DNA of 64,000 nucleotides from Marinobacterium mangrovicola (GCF_004339595.1 NZ_SMFU01000007.1:1300658-1364657); one strand, 5' to 3'. Numbered from the stretch's first letter, positions 45,593-55,212 are shown. Program-made: numbers and translations. The notes: a model not told the origin generated them from the sequence alone.

Positions 45593-46555
45593 TCAGCCCT
45601 GCAACTTATCCCAGACTTCCTGATCGCGTTCGGCTGTCCAAACCCGCGGCCAGTCGATACCGTCGAACTCGTCCCAGATACGCTGAACATCAAACGGCAG
45701 GCAGTGTTCGAAGATCGGCCACATGCCATATTGCGGAGCCAAATGCTCATGCGTCGCTTCAAACGCCTCTTTCACGGTGCCGCCGCGGTTATAAACCTCA
45801 CCGACCTTCTCTTTCATGCCGTTCAGGAATCCGCGGGTCTGCTCGATAGCCGCGTCAACATTTTCACGGCCGTGTACCACCGCGCCGCGTCCGCCGACGA
45901 GAACCTCCGCCCCCAGGCTCTTCACTTTATCCAGGGTGTTGGTGGACCAATCGAAATGGAATGCATCACCGGTGTACAAGGCAGCTGCGGCTTCTACCAG
46001 ATCGCCCGCGAAAAGGATTTTCTGCTTGGGCAGCCAGGCGACAATGTCACCGGCCGTGTGGCCACGACCACAATATTCAAGCACCAGGCTGCCGCGATCC
46101 CCGCCGAGCGGAATCTCGAGACGGTCGTTGAAGACAATATCCGGGTGGGTCAGACCAGGGATGCTGTCAGGGTCACGGAACAGGCGAGGCATGCGGCCAT
46201 ACTCGCTGTGCCAATCCTCCATGCCCCGCTCCTCTACCAGGAACTTGGTCTTTTCGTGGGCAATAATACTTTCCGCATTGAATGCTGCAGCACCCAGAAC
46301 GCGTACCGCGTGGTAATGGGAAAGCACCAGATATTTGACAGGCTTATCGGTATGCTCGCGCAGCATCTCCAGCCAGTCACTGCCGGCCTTAGGTGTCGCG
46401 CGGGCCTCGAAAGCGATGATGAAGTCTTCCGCTTCGATCGCGCCAACATTGGGGTCGCCTTCAGCGGTCAGGGCGTACACACCCTCAGCCAGTACCTCGA
46501 GGGTTTCTTTCTTTTCGCCCAGATCTGCTGATGATGCAAAAGGTTTTTTAGCCAT
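45593..46555 (-). CDS. Metallo-beta-lactamase-fold protein with altered zinc motif
   Basis: A 320-residue protein of the MBL superfamily. The usual HxHxDH motif reads H80-Y-H82-A-V-R85: the Asp and third His are replaced, removing the normal second-metal ligands. GRGHTAGD near 167 and ILFAGDLVEA near 185 keep the other metal-site residues, and a late His-rich block (EATHEHLAPQYG) follows. A related SHYHAVRVLG motif may be typical of its subfamily. Hydrolysis of an ester, lactone or thioester in the pathway is possible. AGGTGA precedes the ATG. A perfect dyad ACCTATAA-N6-TTATAGGT (46604-46625) lies upstream. Confidence 0.8.
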   Translation of the reverse strand: MAKKPFASSADLGEKKETLEVLAEGVYALTAEGDPNVGAIEAEDFIIAFEARATPKAGSDWLEMLREHTDKPVKYLVLSHYHAVRVLGAAAFNAESIIAHEKTKFLVEERGMEDWHSEYGRMPRLFRDPDSIPGLTHPDIVFNDRLEIPLGGDRGSLVLEYCGRGHTAGDIVAWLPKQKILFAGDLVEAAAALYTGDAFHFDWSTNTLDKVKSLGAEVLVGGRGAVVHGRENVDAAIEQTRGFLNGMKEKVGEVYNRGGTVKEAFEATHEHLAPQYGMWPIFEHCLPFDVQRIWDEFDGIDWPRVWTAERDQEVWDKLQG

Positions 46556-46656
46556 GATTAATTCACCTGTTTTTTAGTTATTACCAGTAGGATCGATACA
46601 CCAACCTATAATCTCACTTATAGGTGCCTGTACTTTTTAAAGCTTGTATACGTTTT

Positions 46657-48000
46657 TTAACTGCTCAGATAATTTGGTAGCCAAAGAGCAAGCTGAGGGA
46701 AAACCAAAACACCAAGCAATACCATTAACTGAATGAGTACGAACGGGATCACGCCTTTATAGATATCGGTCATTTTCACCTCTGGCGGAGCAACACCCTT
46801 TAGATAGAAAAGTGCGTAGCCAAAAGGAGGCGTCAAAAATGAACTCTGCAGGTTTACTGAGAGCGCTATCGCAAACCAGATAAGTGTTTGCTCTGGCGGA
46901 ATTCCAAAATTTAGTTTGGCGATAATGGGAGCTACAATCGGCACGACTACAAGCACAATCTCGACCCATTCCATGAAGAACCCGAGAATAAATACCAGCA
47001 GCATAATCATGCCAAGCACGTAATAGGGTCCGGCACCATCAAGATGAAAGGCATCGGCGATCATTGCATCACCACCGAGCTTGCGAAATACAACGCTAAA
47101 CACAGTGGCTCCCATCATCACGAAAACAATCATTGCGGTCGTTTTCGTGGTTTGCATAAAGGTTTCTGACAGTATTTTTCTGCTCAGCCTTTTACCGAAA
47201 AGCGCAAATAACGTTGCGCCAAGTGCCCCGATTGCTGCGGATTCCGTAGGCGTGGCTACACCGGCGACAATTGTTCCCAGTACAGTCCCGATGAGCGCCA
47301 TCGGCGCAGCCAAATCAAATACCAGGGTTTTAATGCGACTCAATACAGGTTCATGACTGACAGAGCGCTCGGAAGGCATTTTTTCCGGCTGAAAGATCGC
47401 CACTAGCAGGATTACCAGCAGGTACAGCGCTCCCAGCAAAATACCTGGCCCCATTGCTGCCATAAACAGATCGCCGACAGATACGCGCAACTGATCCCCG
47501 AGAACAATCAGCATAATGCTGGGCGGTATGAGGATACCAAGGGTGCCGCTGGCTGCGATCAGGCCTGAAGACAAGCCCTTGTTATAGTTGTTCGCGAGCA
47601 TCGTCGGCAGCGCCATCATCCCCATCAACACCACTGAAGCACCAATAATGCCGGTCGACGCAGCCATCACAACACCGATGATGGCGACGGCAAAACCATA
47701 CCCGCCGGGAAAGCCACGAAAGAGCGAGGAGAGTGAACGCAAGAGGCGCTCAGCGACACCTGACCGTTCCAGCATCAACCCCATGAAAACAAACAGAGGG
47801 ATAGCGATCAGCAGCCAGTTAGTCAGTATTCCCGAGTAAATGCGGGATATGGTCAGGGACAGAAACAATATTGGAACATCACCCAGAAATGAGAAGATGA
47901 TCCCAACACCTGCCAATACGAATGCAACTGGATAGCCTGAAAAAATTCCAAGAATCAATGCAGCTAACATCAGCAGCGGCAACATATATTCAATCGTCAT
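46657..48000 (-). CDS. TRAP transporter large permease (DctM-like)
   Basis: A 447-residue permease with about 12 helices. SGTLGILIPPSIMLIVLGDQ and the GIIGASVVLMGMMALP segment are DctM hallmarks. With the small subunit and the binding protein encoded just upstream, it forms a complete tripartite ATP-independent importer driven by sodium. The start lies inside the end of the small-subunit gene. Its place in the cluster suggests it brings in the cyclic acid that the enzymes then process. Confidence 0.93.
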   Translation of the reverse strand: MTIEYMLPLLMLAALILGIFSGYPVAFVLAGVGIIFSFLGDVPILFLSLTISRIYSGILTNWLLIAIPLFVFMGLMLERSGVAERLLRSLSSLFRGFPGGYGFAVAIIGVVMAASTGIIGASVVLMGMMALPTMLANNYNKGLSSGLIAASGTLGILIPPSIMLIVLGDQLRVSVGDLFMAAMGPGILLGALYLLVILLVAIFQPEKMPSERSVSHEPVLSRIKTLVFDLAAPMALIGTVLGTIVAGVATPTESAAIGALGATLFALFGKRLSRKILSETFMQTTKTTAMIVFVMMGATVFSVVFRKLGGDAMIADAFHLDGAGPYYVLGMIMLLVFILGFFMEWVEIVLVVVPIVAPIIAKLNFGIPPEQTLIWFAIALSVNLQSSFLTPPFGYALFYLKGVAPPEVKMTDIYKGVIPFVLIQLMVLLGVLVFPQLALWLPNYLSS

Positions 48001-48568
48001 TGGATACCCCGCCTACTGATCCATTAGGCTTTCCAAACAGTACAAAGAAGCCATCGATCACTCGGGTTAAAACAGCGATCATAAAAATCGATGCGGATAG
48101 AGGAAGACAGGCTTTTATCACCCATCGATCCTGCAAACCGCCATAGGTAGACCCTTCGCCGCTTAAAAACGAGGTATAGGCGAACTTCGATCCGTAGAAG
48201 ACAATAATCAATAGAAACGGTGTAAGAAAAAACAGATCGCCTAGCAAGCCAACGACTGCTTTCTTTTTTAGTGAAAATCCATTTGAAAACAAATCAACTT
48301 TTACATGCTGATTATCGATATAGGAACAAACACCACCAAAAAGCACTACCAGAGCAAAAATATACCACTGAAAATCCAAAAGACTATTTAGAGTCAGGGC
48401 ATCACCCAGCAGAAAAATTTCATTATCCCACTCAAACAACTGGTTAATGCCAAACTTCGCACCTAAAACCCCAACACAGATAATAATTATCAGGGGAAAT
48501 ATGAGCCAACCGGATATATATGCCGGAAGCGAACAGATATCTCGAATCTTTCTTGTAAATGACAGCAT
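47990..48568 (-). CDS. TRAP transporter small permease (DctQ-like)
   Basis: A 192-residue protein with four predicted helices. I use the ATG at 48568, with GGGTGA in front, over an in-frame GTG at 48577. The LLDFQWYIFALVVLFGGVCSYIDNQHVKVDLF region is the DctQ family core, split here by a short loop. It overlaps the large-permease gene by 11 bases. Confidence 0.9.
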   Translation of the reverse strand: MLSFTRKIRDICSLPAYISGWLIFPLIIIICVGVLGAKFGINQLFEWDNEIFLLGDALTLNSLLDFQWYIFALVVLFGGVCSYIDNQHVKVDLFSNGFSLKKKAVVGLLGDLFFLTPFLLIIVFYGSKFAYTSFLSGEGSTYGGLQDRWVIKACLPLSASIFMIAVLTRVIDGFFVLFGKPNGSVGGVSNDD

Positions 48569-48618
48569 GATAATCACCCGAATACTGGAAGAACGCCTTT
48601 GCCCATCCTTTCCAACGG

Positions 48619-49659
48619 TCAGTTGGGCATTCTTTGTAACGTTTCCCAGTGGCCGACAGATTCCATGTAGTCAGTGAGCGACTGATAAGCTTCAGCGAAA
48701 ATTGGGTCTTTCCTGGACTCGTCTTCAAGGACCTCTACCGAAGCCTGTTTAATCGCTTTGAGGACATCGTCGGGGAACCTGCGGACGGTGACACCGGCAG
48801 CACGAATAGTATCGAGCGCTGCGGCCTGAGACTGGACCTGGTCTGCCAGGTTATCCATGATGTTGGCTTTGCAGGAGTTTTCCATTGCCTGCTGGTCAGC
48901 CTCGGAAAATCCGTTCCAGACATCCATGTTAATGATGACAGTGTCCCAGCTAGAGGGCTGATGCCATCCAGGGAAGTAATAATTTTTTACGATTTTTTGA
49001 AAGCCGAAACCCACATCCAGCTGAGGGGCCGAAAACTCCGTGGCATCGATACGACCTGTTTCCAGTGAAACATACACTTCACCGGCCGGAACAAGTTGCG
49101 TATTCGCTCCAAGCTTAGCGAGCGCCTTACCACCTAAACCAGCAATACGCATGTTGAGACCTTTAAAGTCATCAACAGTATTTATCTCTTTATTAAACCA
49201 GCCACCCGCTTCAGGTACTACGAGATGACACGGCAGTACTTTAACGTTATAGGGATCATAGGCCTTCTGGATAATCTCCAGACCACCGCCCTGGAACATC
49301 CAGGCAAGCGCAATATCCGGTGTCGGGCCAAAAGGCATAGATCCAATTAGGTTAGCGACGGGTATCTTTTCAGACCAATACCCCATCCAGTCAAATCCCA
49401 TAGGAATAGCACCGATACTAACGGCTTCGAACACCTCAAAAGGCGGCACGAAATCACCTGCGCCGTGAACATTGATCTCGATGTTTCCGCCGGTCGATTC
49501 TGAGACGCGCTCAGCCCAGTGGACGGGGCTCTTGCCGATCGAGGGAACATGCAAACCAAAAGTACTCTGTAAATCGTAGCTTTGAGCACTCGCACCCGTT
49601 GCAGTCGATACTGCAATTGCTCCAGCAAAAGCGGCACCCAGCATAGAATTCTTATTCAT
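48619..49659 (-). CDS. TRAP transporter substrate-binding protein (DctP-like)
   Basis: A 346-residue periplasmic protein from the ATG at 49659, with AAGGTAAG in front; the frame upstream is not family-like. A signal peptide ends ASA-QS at about residue 25. The mature protein has SIGAIPMGFDWMGYW and, in the second lobe, LNMRIAGLGGKALAKLGANTQLVPAGEVYVSL followed by RIDATEFSAP, where the TRAP-conserved Arg binds the ligand carboxylate. The ligand should therefore be an organic acid. It belongs to the group with a W-rich site found for cyclic or aromatic acids and oxo acids. Confidence 0.9.
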   Translation of the reverse strand: MNKNSMLGAAFAGAIAVSTATGASAQSYDLQSTFGLHVPSIGKSPVHWAERVSESTGGNIEINVHGAGDFVPPFEVFEAVSIGAIPMGFDWMGYWSEKIPVANLIGSMPFGPTPDIALAWMFQGGGLEIIQKAYDPYNVKVLPCHLVVPEAGGWFNKEINTVDDFKGLNMRIAGLGGKALAKLGANTQLVPAGEVYVSLETGRIDATEFSAPQLDVGFGFQKIVKNYYFPGWHQPSSWDTVIINMDVWNGFSEADQQAMENSCKANIMDNLADQVQSQAAALDTIRAAGVTVRRFPDDVLKAIKQASVEVLEDESRKDPIFAEAYQSLTDYMESVGHWETLQRMPN

Positions 49660-49852
49660 TTTCTTACCTTTTATAATTTTTATCAGTAACTCTGAAACGA
49701 TAGATCCATTTAAAAACATGGGATCCGTCACAACTGATTAAAATCTCAAACCACACATCCAAAAATTCATTCAGATAGAAACGATGATCTATAAATTTGA
49801 TTTAATATCGAGCACTGAGGTTAAGTTAATCCTCAGTGCTCGAATCAGCTGA

Positions 49853-51559
49853 CTAGGGTGTAACTCCTGCCATATGGTTAGCAGCGATATAGCCAAAGGT
49901 GAGCGCCGGCCCCAGGGTGATTCCGCCGCCGGGGTAATTACCGCCCATAATGCTTGCGGCATCATTCCCCGATGCGTATAGCCCTTTTATTGGACTACCT
50001 TCGCTATCCAGAACCTGCGAATTTTCGTTGCAGCGCAAACCGGCAAACGTACCCAAATCACCGATGACCAGCTTAACGGCGTAGTAAGGGCCTTTACGTA
50101 TCGGTGCCACGCAGGGGTTCGGCTTGTGATCGGGATCACCCAGGGAACGGTTATAAGCGGTGGTACCCTTGCCGAATTCAGGATCTTCACCGTTAACTGC
50201 ATGCTTATTAAATTCAGCGACGGTTGCTTCAAGCTGAGTCGGATCTGCACCGATCTGCTCGGCCAGTTCACGCAGTGTTTTCCCGCGCATCAGGTAGCCG
50301 GTTTTCAACTGACTGCGATAAGGCATGGGCGCCGGCTTGGCGAAGCCGAGGCCGTAACGGCGGAAGGTTTTATGGTCAGCGATGAAGTAAGCACAGATTT
50401 CGCCCTCCTCTTCCGTACAGCGGTCGTACATCGCCTGGCAGAAGTCGTGGTAAGAGTTCGACTCGTTGACGAAGCGACGACCCGAACGGGTGACCGCGAT
50501 GATTCCCGGCTTTGAGCGATCCACAAAGTGCGGGAATGTTCCGGTTGTTCCGTCAGCCCAGACAGGGCGGGAGATAGGCACCCACGCTGCCGGATGAGGC
50601 AGATCTTCCTTGACAGTAGCACCAACCGACTCGCCCAAACGCAGACCGTCACCGGTGTTGCCCATAGGCGCAGGAGAGGCGTGCTCATGGCCAGTCGGCG
50701 CATGCCTGAAGAGCTTTTTCCTGCGTACTGCGTCTTGCGGGAAACCGCCACAGGCCAGAACAACACCTCTGCGAGCAACGACCTCAACACGCCCTTTCGT
50801 CGTATCCACAAGCGCGCCCTGGACCTCACCACTCTCTGCCCGAATCAGCTTCGCGACGGGAGAACGCGTCCAGATAGGTACATTTTTTTCAAAGCAGGAC
50901 TTTGCCAGTCTTCCGATCAACGCATTACCGTTCATCAGTCGCATGGCGCGGCCATGGAAGGTTACGTCGCGCATGAACTTGGCGAACAGAAACCCAACAT
51001 AACTGGCGGATATAACGGATCTTGTCGCATTAAAGAAGTGCAGCAGTTCCTTGCCTGATCCGATCATCATCCCCAGAACAGTGATTTCCCTCAGCGGCGG
51101 ACGCAGGCGTTTTATTTCCTTACCGAGATCACGGCCGTCAAAGGGTTTAGCCACAATGGAGCGCCCCCCCGGCATCCCACCCTCGACCAGTGGATGGTAG
51201 TCGGAAAAAGTCGGGCCAAGATCAAATTGCAGACTGGTGTTTTTCTCGAAAAAGTCGACGGCTTTTGGACCGGCGTCCAAAAAGGCATTGATTCGCGATT
51301 CGTCGAAAAAAGCACCCGTTTCATGCTTCAGATAGGTCCTGGCGGCATCAGCAGAGTCGTTTACTCCGTCTCGCTGACCCGGTGCATTTCCGGGAATCCA
51401 CATCCAGCCACCTGATCTGGCGGTAGTGCCGCCAAACACCGGTTCCTTTTCGACCACGAGAACCTTCAATCCTTTATGGGCTGCCGATACGGCGGCTGAC
51501 AGACCACCAGCGCCAGAACCCACGACCAACACATCACATTCGTATTTTATTGTTTTCAC
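49853..51559 (-). CDS. KstD-like FAD-dependent ketone dehydrogenase
   Basis: A 568-residue flavoprotein of the fumarate reductase/3-ketosteroid-1-dehydrogenase family. The start is a GTG at 51559 with AGGAG eight bases upstream; a longer frame to 51604 lacks a site. VVGSGAGGLSAAVSAAHKG binds FAD near the N-terminus. The C-terminus ends NYPGGGITLGPALTFGYIA, the motif that in KstD holds the catalytic Tyr and Gly next to the flavin. Relatives remove hydrogen beside a ring ketone, including steroid and 4-oxocyclohexane-carboxylate substrates. With the TRAP genes downstream, it probably desaturates an imported alicyclic keto acid. Confidence 0.88.
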   Translation of the reverse strand: MKTIKYECDVLVVGSGAGGLSAAVSAAHKGLKVLVVEKEPVFGGTTARSGGWMWIPGNAPGQRDGVNDSADAARTYLKHETGAFFDESRINAFLDAGPKAVDFFEKNTSLQFDLGPTFSDYHPLVEGGMPGGRSIVAKPFDGRDLGKEIKRLRPPLREITVLGMMIGSGKELLHFFNATRSVISASYVGFLFAKFMRDVTFHGRAMRLMNGNALIGRLAKSCFEKNVPIWTRSPVAKLIRAESGEVQGALVDTTKGRVEVVARRGVVLACGGFPQDAVRRKKLFRHAPTGHEHASPAPMGNTGDGLRLGESVGATVKEDLPHPAAWVPISRPVWADGTTGTFPHFVDRSKPGIIAVTRSGRRFVNESNSYHDFCQAMYDRCTEEEGEICAYFIADHKTFRRYGLGFAKPAPMPYRSQLKTGYLMRGKTLRELAEQIGADPTQLEATVAEFNKHAVNGEDPEFGKGTTAYNRSLGDPDHKPNPCVAPIRKGPYYAVKLVIGDLGTFAGLRCNENSQVLDSEGSPIKGLYASGNDAASIMGGNYPGGGITLGPALTFGYIAANHMAGVTP

Positions 51560-52088
51560 CTGACTACTCCTGGAATCAAGACAGTGTGCTGAGCTGTTGC
51601 ACACTTCTTTCGACTTTTATCCCTATCAACGCCCCTCAAGTCGCTCGCAAGCTGATGCCCTGATTGGGTAGAGATAACAGCATTTACTAAACGCATTAAC
51701 CATATGCAACGCGTTCGTTAATTGCGAATGTATTTGCCATTAACGAACTTTGCAAGCGATAATTTCTCTCGGCTGCAGATGCGAGGGCAAAGATTCGGCG
51801 GGTTTTCTCGGCTCGAATTGTCGGCTCCAGGCAACGGCGACCCGGTCCTGGCGACACGATGACTGGTGATACCGAGCCCACTGAAACAGGCGCTAAAGCG
51901 GGCACTCGAAAGATTCGACGCCGCGCCTGGCCGCGGCTTTGATGATTTTCTGAGGGTGTTTAATTGACGACCTGACCCGGCGCAGTGACCGGAAACATAC
52001 GCAGTTTGAACATTGGAGCGGCCCCGTGGACCAGGGGCCGATTGCAGGCGGAGGGCTAAATGATCACCGGAAAAATGAAGGATCAGAG
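51560..52088. promoter_or_regulatory. Divergent control region with 10-bp inverted repeat
   Basis: About 530 bases between the KstD-like gene and the TauE-like gene. GTTCGTTAAT (51713-51722) and ATTAACGAAC (51739-51748) are perfect arms 16 bases apart, and a related ACGCATTAACC lies just upstream. A GGCCCC-N8-GGGGCC hairpin at 52020-52039 lies in the leader of the TauE-like gene. No convincing gene is present. Confidence 0.55.
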
Positions 52089-52859
52089 ATGCAACTGACA
52101 ACAAGCAGTGAGATCTTGCAGAACTTAGGCAGCCCCCCCTTTCTGATCGCATGCCTGGCGGCCATGTGCGTCGGGATGGCAAAGGGAGGCGTGCCAACGA
52201 TCGGCATGCTCGCCGTTCCCGTTATTTCACTGGCGGTATCCCCAATCAAGGGAGCCGCCATTCTCCTGCCCATTTTTATACTGACCGATATGGTCAGCGT
52301 ATGGCTTTACCGACGCTCATTTTCCAAGCCCAATCTGAAAATTCTGATCCCTGCCGGATTAATGGGCGTAGCAGTCGGCTGGGCCACGGCTTCAGTAATC
52401 TCTGACAAGGTGGTTTCGATACTGATTGGCGTACTGGGGATCGCCTTCTGTTGTCATACCTGGTTCGGCAAGGTTTACCTGACAAGACCGAAGCAACCTA
52501 CGCTGGGCAGAGGTATGTTGTGGGGAAGTTTGGCGGGGTTTACCAGTTTTATCTCTCATGCCGGATCGCCGCCGTACCAGATCTACGTTATCCCTCAGCG
52601 TCTGGAGAAACTGACTTTTGTTGGCACTACCGCCGTGGTGTTTGCAGCTATCAATCTGGCAAAGGTTATTCCTTACGCCAACCTGAGGCCCTATAGCGCT
52701 GAAGATCTAACCCTGGCGCTTTGGCTGATCCCGACCGCACTGGCGGGCACCTTTTTCGGCGCCTTTTTGATTAGACGCCTCGCCGATGTCTGGTTTTCCA
52801 GGTTGATTCAGGCTGGTCTGCTACTGGTGTCGATCAAGCTCCTCGTTCAGGCGGTTTAG
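52089..52859 (+). CDS. TauE/SafE-family anion exporter
   Basis: A 256-residue membrane protein with about eight helices, starting at the ATG at 52089 behind AAGGA; the longer frame is not supported. MAKGGVPTIGMLAVPVISLAV and FISHAGSPPYQIYVIP are the two family motifs at the start of each half. TauE members export sulfite or sulfoacetate-type anions. Here, in a catabolic cluster, export of an organic acid or sulfur-containing product is possible. Confidence 0.88.
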   Translation: MQLTTSSEILQNLGSPPFLIACLAAMCVGMAKGGVPTIGMLAVPVISLAVSPIKGAAILLPIFILTDMVSVWLYRRSFSKPNLKILIPAGLMGVAVGWATASVISDKVVSILIGVLGIAFCCHTWFGKVYLTRPKQPTLGRGMLWGSLAGFTSFISHAGSPPYQIYVIPQRLEKLTFVGTTAVVFAAINLAKVIPYANLRPYSAEDLTLALWLIPTALAGTFFGAFLIRRLADVWFSRLIQAGLLLVSIKLLVQAV

Positions 52860-52985
52860 CATTGGATAAGCACACAAGCCGGGGCGCCACAGGGGTGCGA
52901 TAAAGCTCCGCCAACCGGGAGCAGTATATGAAAAGCCGCTTGATGCCTCAGGCAACGGGGAAAGATACTTCCCCTTTTCGCCACT

Positions 52986-53447
52986 TCAGCGATCCTGATT
53001 CGCGAGATGCACGTCAACCTTGTCGAGCAGGTTCTTGAGCGTCGACTGTTCGGCAGGTGTGAGACAAGAGAGTATGTCACGCTCCTTATCCATCACCTTC
53101 GGCACAATATCGTTGTAAACCTCGATCCCCTTGGCCGACAGCCGGTAATAAATGGCGCGTTTATCCTCTGGATCTGGCATGGCAACCAGCAAGTCTGCAG
53201 CCCTCAAACGCTGAACAGCACGGCTGACCTGCATTTTTTCCAGCTTCGTAAAGCTGGCTATATCGGTTGCTGTTATCGGTTGCAACAGTGCCAGCGTTGC
53301 CATCGCACGCCAGTCGTTTCTCGACAGGCTGTACAGGTCCTTATAGGGCTTCGCTACTGACTGACTGACTCTCTGCTCGAGAATAGACAAGCGGTAAGGG
53401 AAAAAATCCAGAAGCTCGAGTTTATTGATAATGTTCGGATCATTCAT
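52986..53447 (-). CDS. MarR-family transcriptional regulator
   Basis: A 153-residue regulator with the MarR winged helix at about 55-105: LLQPITATDIASFTKLEKMQVSRAVQRLRAADLL and DKRAIYYRLSAKG at the wing. Such proteins often sense aromatic acids. The genes on either side (TauE-like, OYE) are divergent or lie in the same cluster, so it is the best local candidate for the operators at 45433 and 51713. Confidence 0.88.
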   Translation of the reverse strand: MNDPNIINKLELLDFFPYRLSILEQRVSQSVAKPYKDLYSLSRNDWRAMATLALLQPITATDIASFTKLEKMQVSRAVQRLRAADLLVAMPDPEDKRAIYYRLSAKGIEVYNDIVPKVMDKERDILSCLTPAEQSTLKNLLDKVDVHLANQDR

Positions 53448-53993
53448 TCCATAGTACGGCAGGACTTTTCCCGCCCCTTACTCAAAAAGCTTTTGATTGA
53501 TACGGCCAAAGGACAACATGCTGACAAGGTTGCCAGAGCCCTGGCTTTGAGGCTTGGCCGATCACTGATGTTGCCGCCAAGCGCGATACTAACACAAGCC
53601 TTTCTGGGCGCCGGCGATCTCAACTGGCGCAATCCCTGTTACTTCAAACGCTAGTATTTCAAGCAATTCCTGCTGGAGCGGCTTTGCGCCAGGTTAGAAA
53701 TCTCTGGCCATGCAGCACAGCGGAAAGCCACCACCTGGCCAACTGATTTACCCATGAAAAACAACCTCTTAAAGGAAAGTCTTTGGATAGTTCGACGGCG
53801 TGCCGCCTAGCTGAAGCGTGCCTTCTTTCACGATTAGACTTGAAATGCGCGTTATATATTCTTTAATCTATTCGCTATTATCATATACGCTTCAAGCATC
53901 GAGGTGCATAACGCGCTCGGGGCGGCGCCAAGAAGCGACGGCAAAAAACAAACCTATAAGATGCCCCGTGAAGAAAACTGCAGGAATCCATTC
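53448..53993. promoter_or_regulatory. Gap between marR and OYE genes with a predicted promoter
   Basis: About 545 bases with no convincing gene. A plus-strand promoter may be TTGAAA (53840-53845), 16-base spacer, TTTAAT (53862-53867), about 125 bases before the OYE start. The region around it is AT-rich. I see no clear operator. Confidence 0.4.
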
Positions 53994-55151
53994 ATGAGCG
54001 ACCAGCCAGCAAGTACGTTACTTCAACCCTTCACTCTGCGCGGCCTGACACTTAAAAATCGCATGGTTATCTCGCCGATGTGCCAGCATGCCGCAATAGA
54101 CGGACAGGTTCAGGACTGGCACCTGGTTCACTATGGCAAATTCATTCTCGGCGGCGCGGCGCTGGTCTGGACCGAAAGCACAGCGATCGCTTCCGACTCC
54201 AGAGTCGGTATCGCGGATCTCGGTATCTGGAGTGATGACCATATTGAGGGGCTGCGCAAGTTAGCCGACTTCGCCCATAACAATGGCGCCCTGATGGGGG
54301 TGCAACTGGCGCATGCTGGACGCAAAGCGTTTTCCGCACCTTTGTGGGAGGGTGGCCACGCCCTGTCCCCTGAAGAGATCAATCAATACGACATCAAGTG
54401 GCGCCGGGTCGGCCCCAGCGCCATTGCGGCGAGTAGTGAGTGGAGCACCCCCGACACGCTTAGCGTTGATGAGATGTCAGAGATTCGCCAACAGTTTGTT
54501 GACGCCGCGTTACGCGCAGACGCTGCAGGTATGGATGCAATCGAATTGCACTATGGACACGGCTATCTCATCGCCAGTTTTCTATCGCCTCATGCCAACC
54601 ACCGTCAGGATGAATACGGTGGAACGCTTGAAAACCGCATGCGCTACGCGCTTGAAATTGCACAGGCTACAAGGGCGGCCTGGCCTTCTGACAAACCACT
54701 CTTTGTGCGCCTCTCCTGCATTGATGGCGTCGAGGGAGGCTGGGACCTTAACGACTCGGTCATCCTCGCCCGGGAGTTAAAAGCGATCGGTATCGATGTG
54801 ATCGACTGCTCGTCCGGGGGGCTAGCTGAAGAGGTAAAGCGCAGTAACGTCCCCCGCGGCATCGGGTTTCAGGTGCCCTTCGCAGCAGAAATACGAGAGC
54901 AGGCAGCTATTGCGACTCAAGCCGTTGGACTGATCGTCAGCGCAGAACACGCCAATGACATCATTTCCACGGGCCAAGCGGATCTAGTTGCCGTGGGACG
55001 AGCCGCATTGCGTAACCCCTACTGGCCAGCCGAAGCCTATCGAACACTGAGCGATACAGACGAGTTTGATGCCTGGCCCGAACGTCATGGCGCCTGGCTT
55101 GATAAACGTCAGCCGCTGTTGCGCCGTTTTGTTGGCGACAAAGCCAACTGA
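53994..55151 (+). CDS. Old Yellow Enzyme family NADH:flavin oxidoreductase (XenA/YqjM-like)
   Basis: A 385-residue FMN enzyme from the ATG at 53994, behind AGGA; the frame to 53904 is not family-like. MVISPMCQHAAIDG holds the Cys of the XenA/YqjM class, followed by QLAHAGRKA and the catalytic HYGHGYLIASFLSPHANHRQDEYGG region, which is broken up by substrate-loop residues. These enzymes reduce activated C=C bonds of enones. In this cluster it would act on a cyclic enone, in the opposite sense to the KstD-like enzyme or on a different intermediate. Confidence 0.9.
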   Translation: MSDQPASTLLQPFTLRGLTLKNRMVISPMCQHAAIDGQVQDWHLVHYGKFILGGAALVWTESTAIASDSRVGIADLGIWSDDHIEGLRKLADFAHNNGALMGVQLAHAGRKAFSAPLWEGGHALSPEEINQYDIKWRRVGPSAIAASSEWSTPDTLSVDEMSEIRQQFVDAALRADAAGMDAIELHYGHGYLIASFLSPHANHRQDEYGGTLENRMRYALEIAQATRAAWPSDKPLFVRLSCIDGVEGGWDLNDSVILARELKAIGIDVIDCSSGGLAEEVKRSNVPRGIGFQVPFAAEIREQAAIATQAVGLIVSAEHANDIISTGQADLVAVGRAALRNPYWPAEAYRTLSDTDEFDAWPERHGAWLDKRQPLLRRFVGDKAN

Positions 55152-55212
55152 AGTCTGCTGCCTGGCTGCCGCAGACAAATCCCCCACTGTCTATCCAAAC
55201 AGGAGAATAAAA

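Noticed and set aside
53444-53903. Remnant gene between marR and OYE
   Set aside because: No frame of the region gives a continuous family-like product; short ORFs there have poor composition and no ribosome sites.
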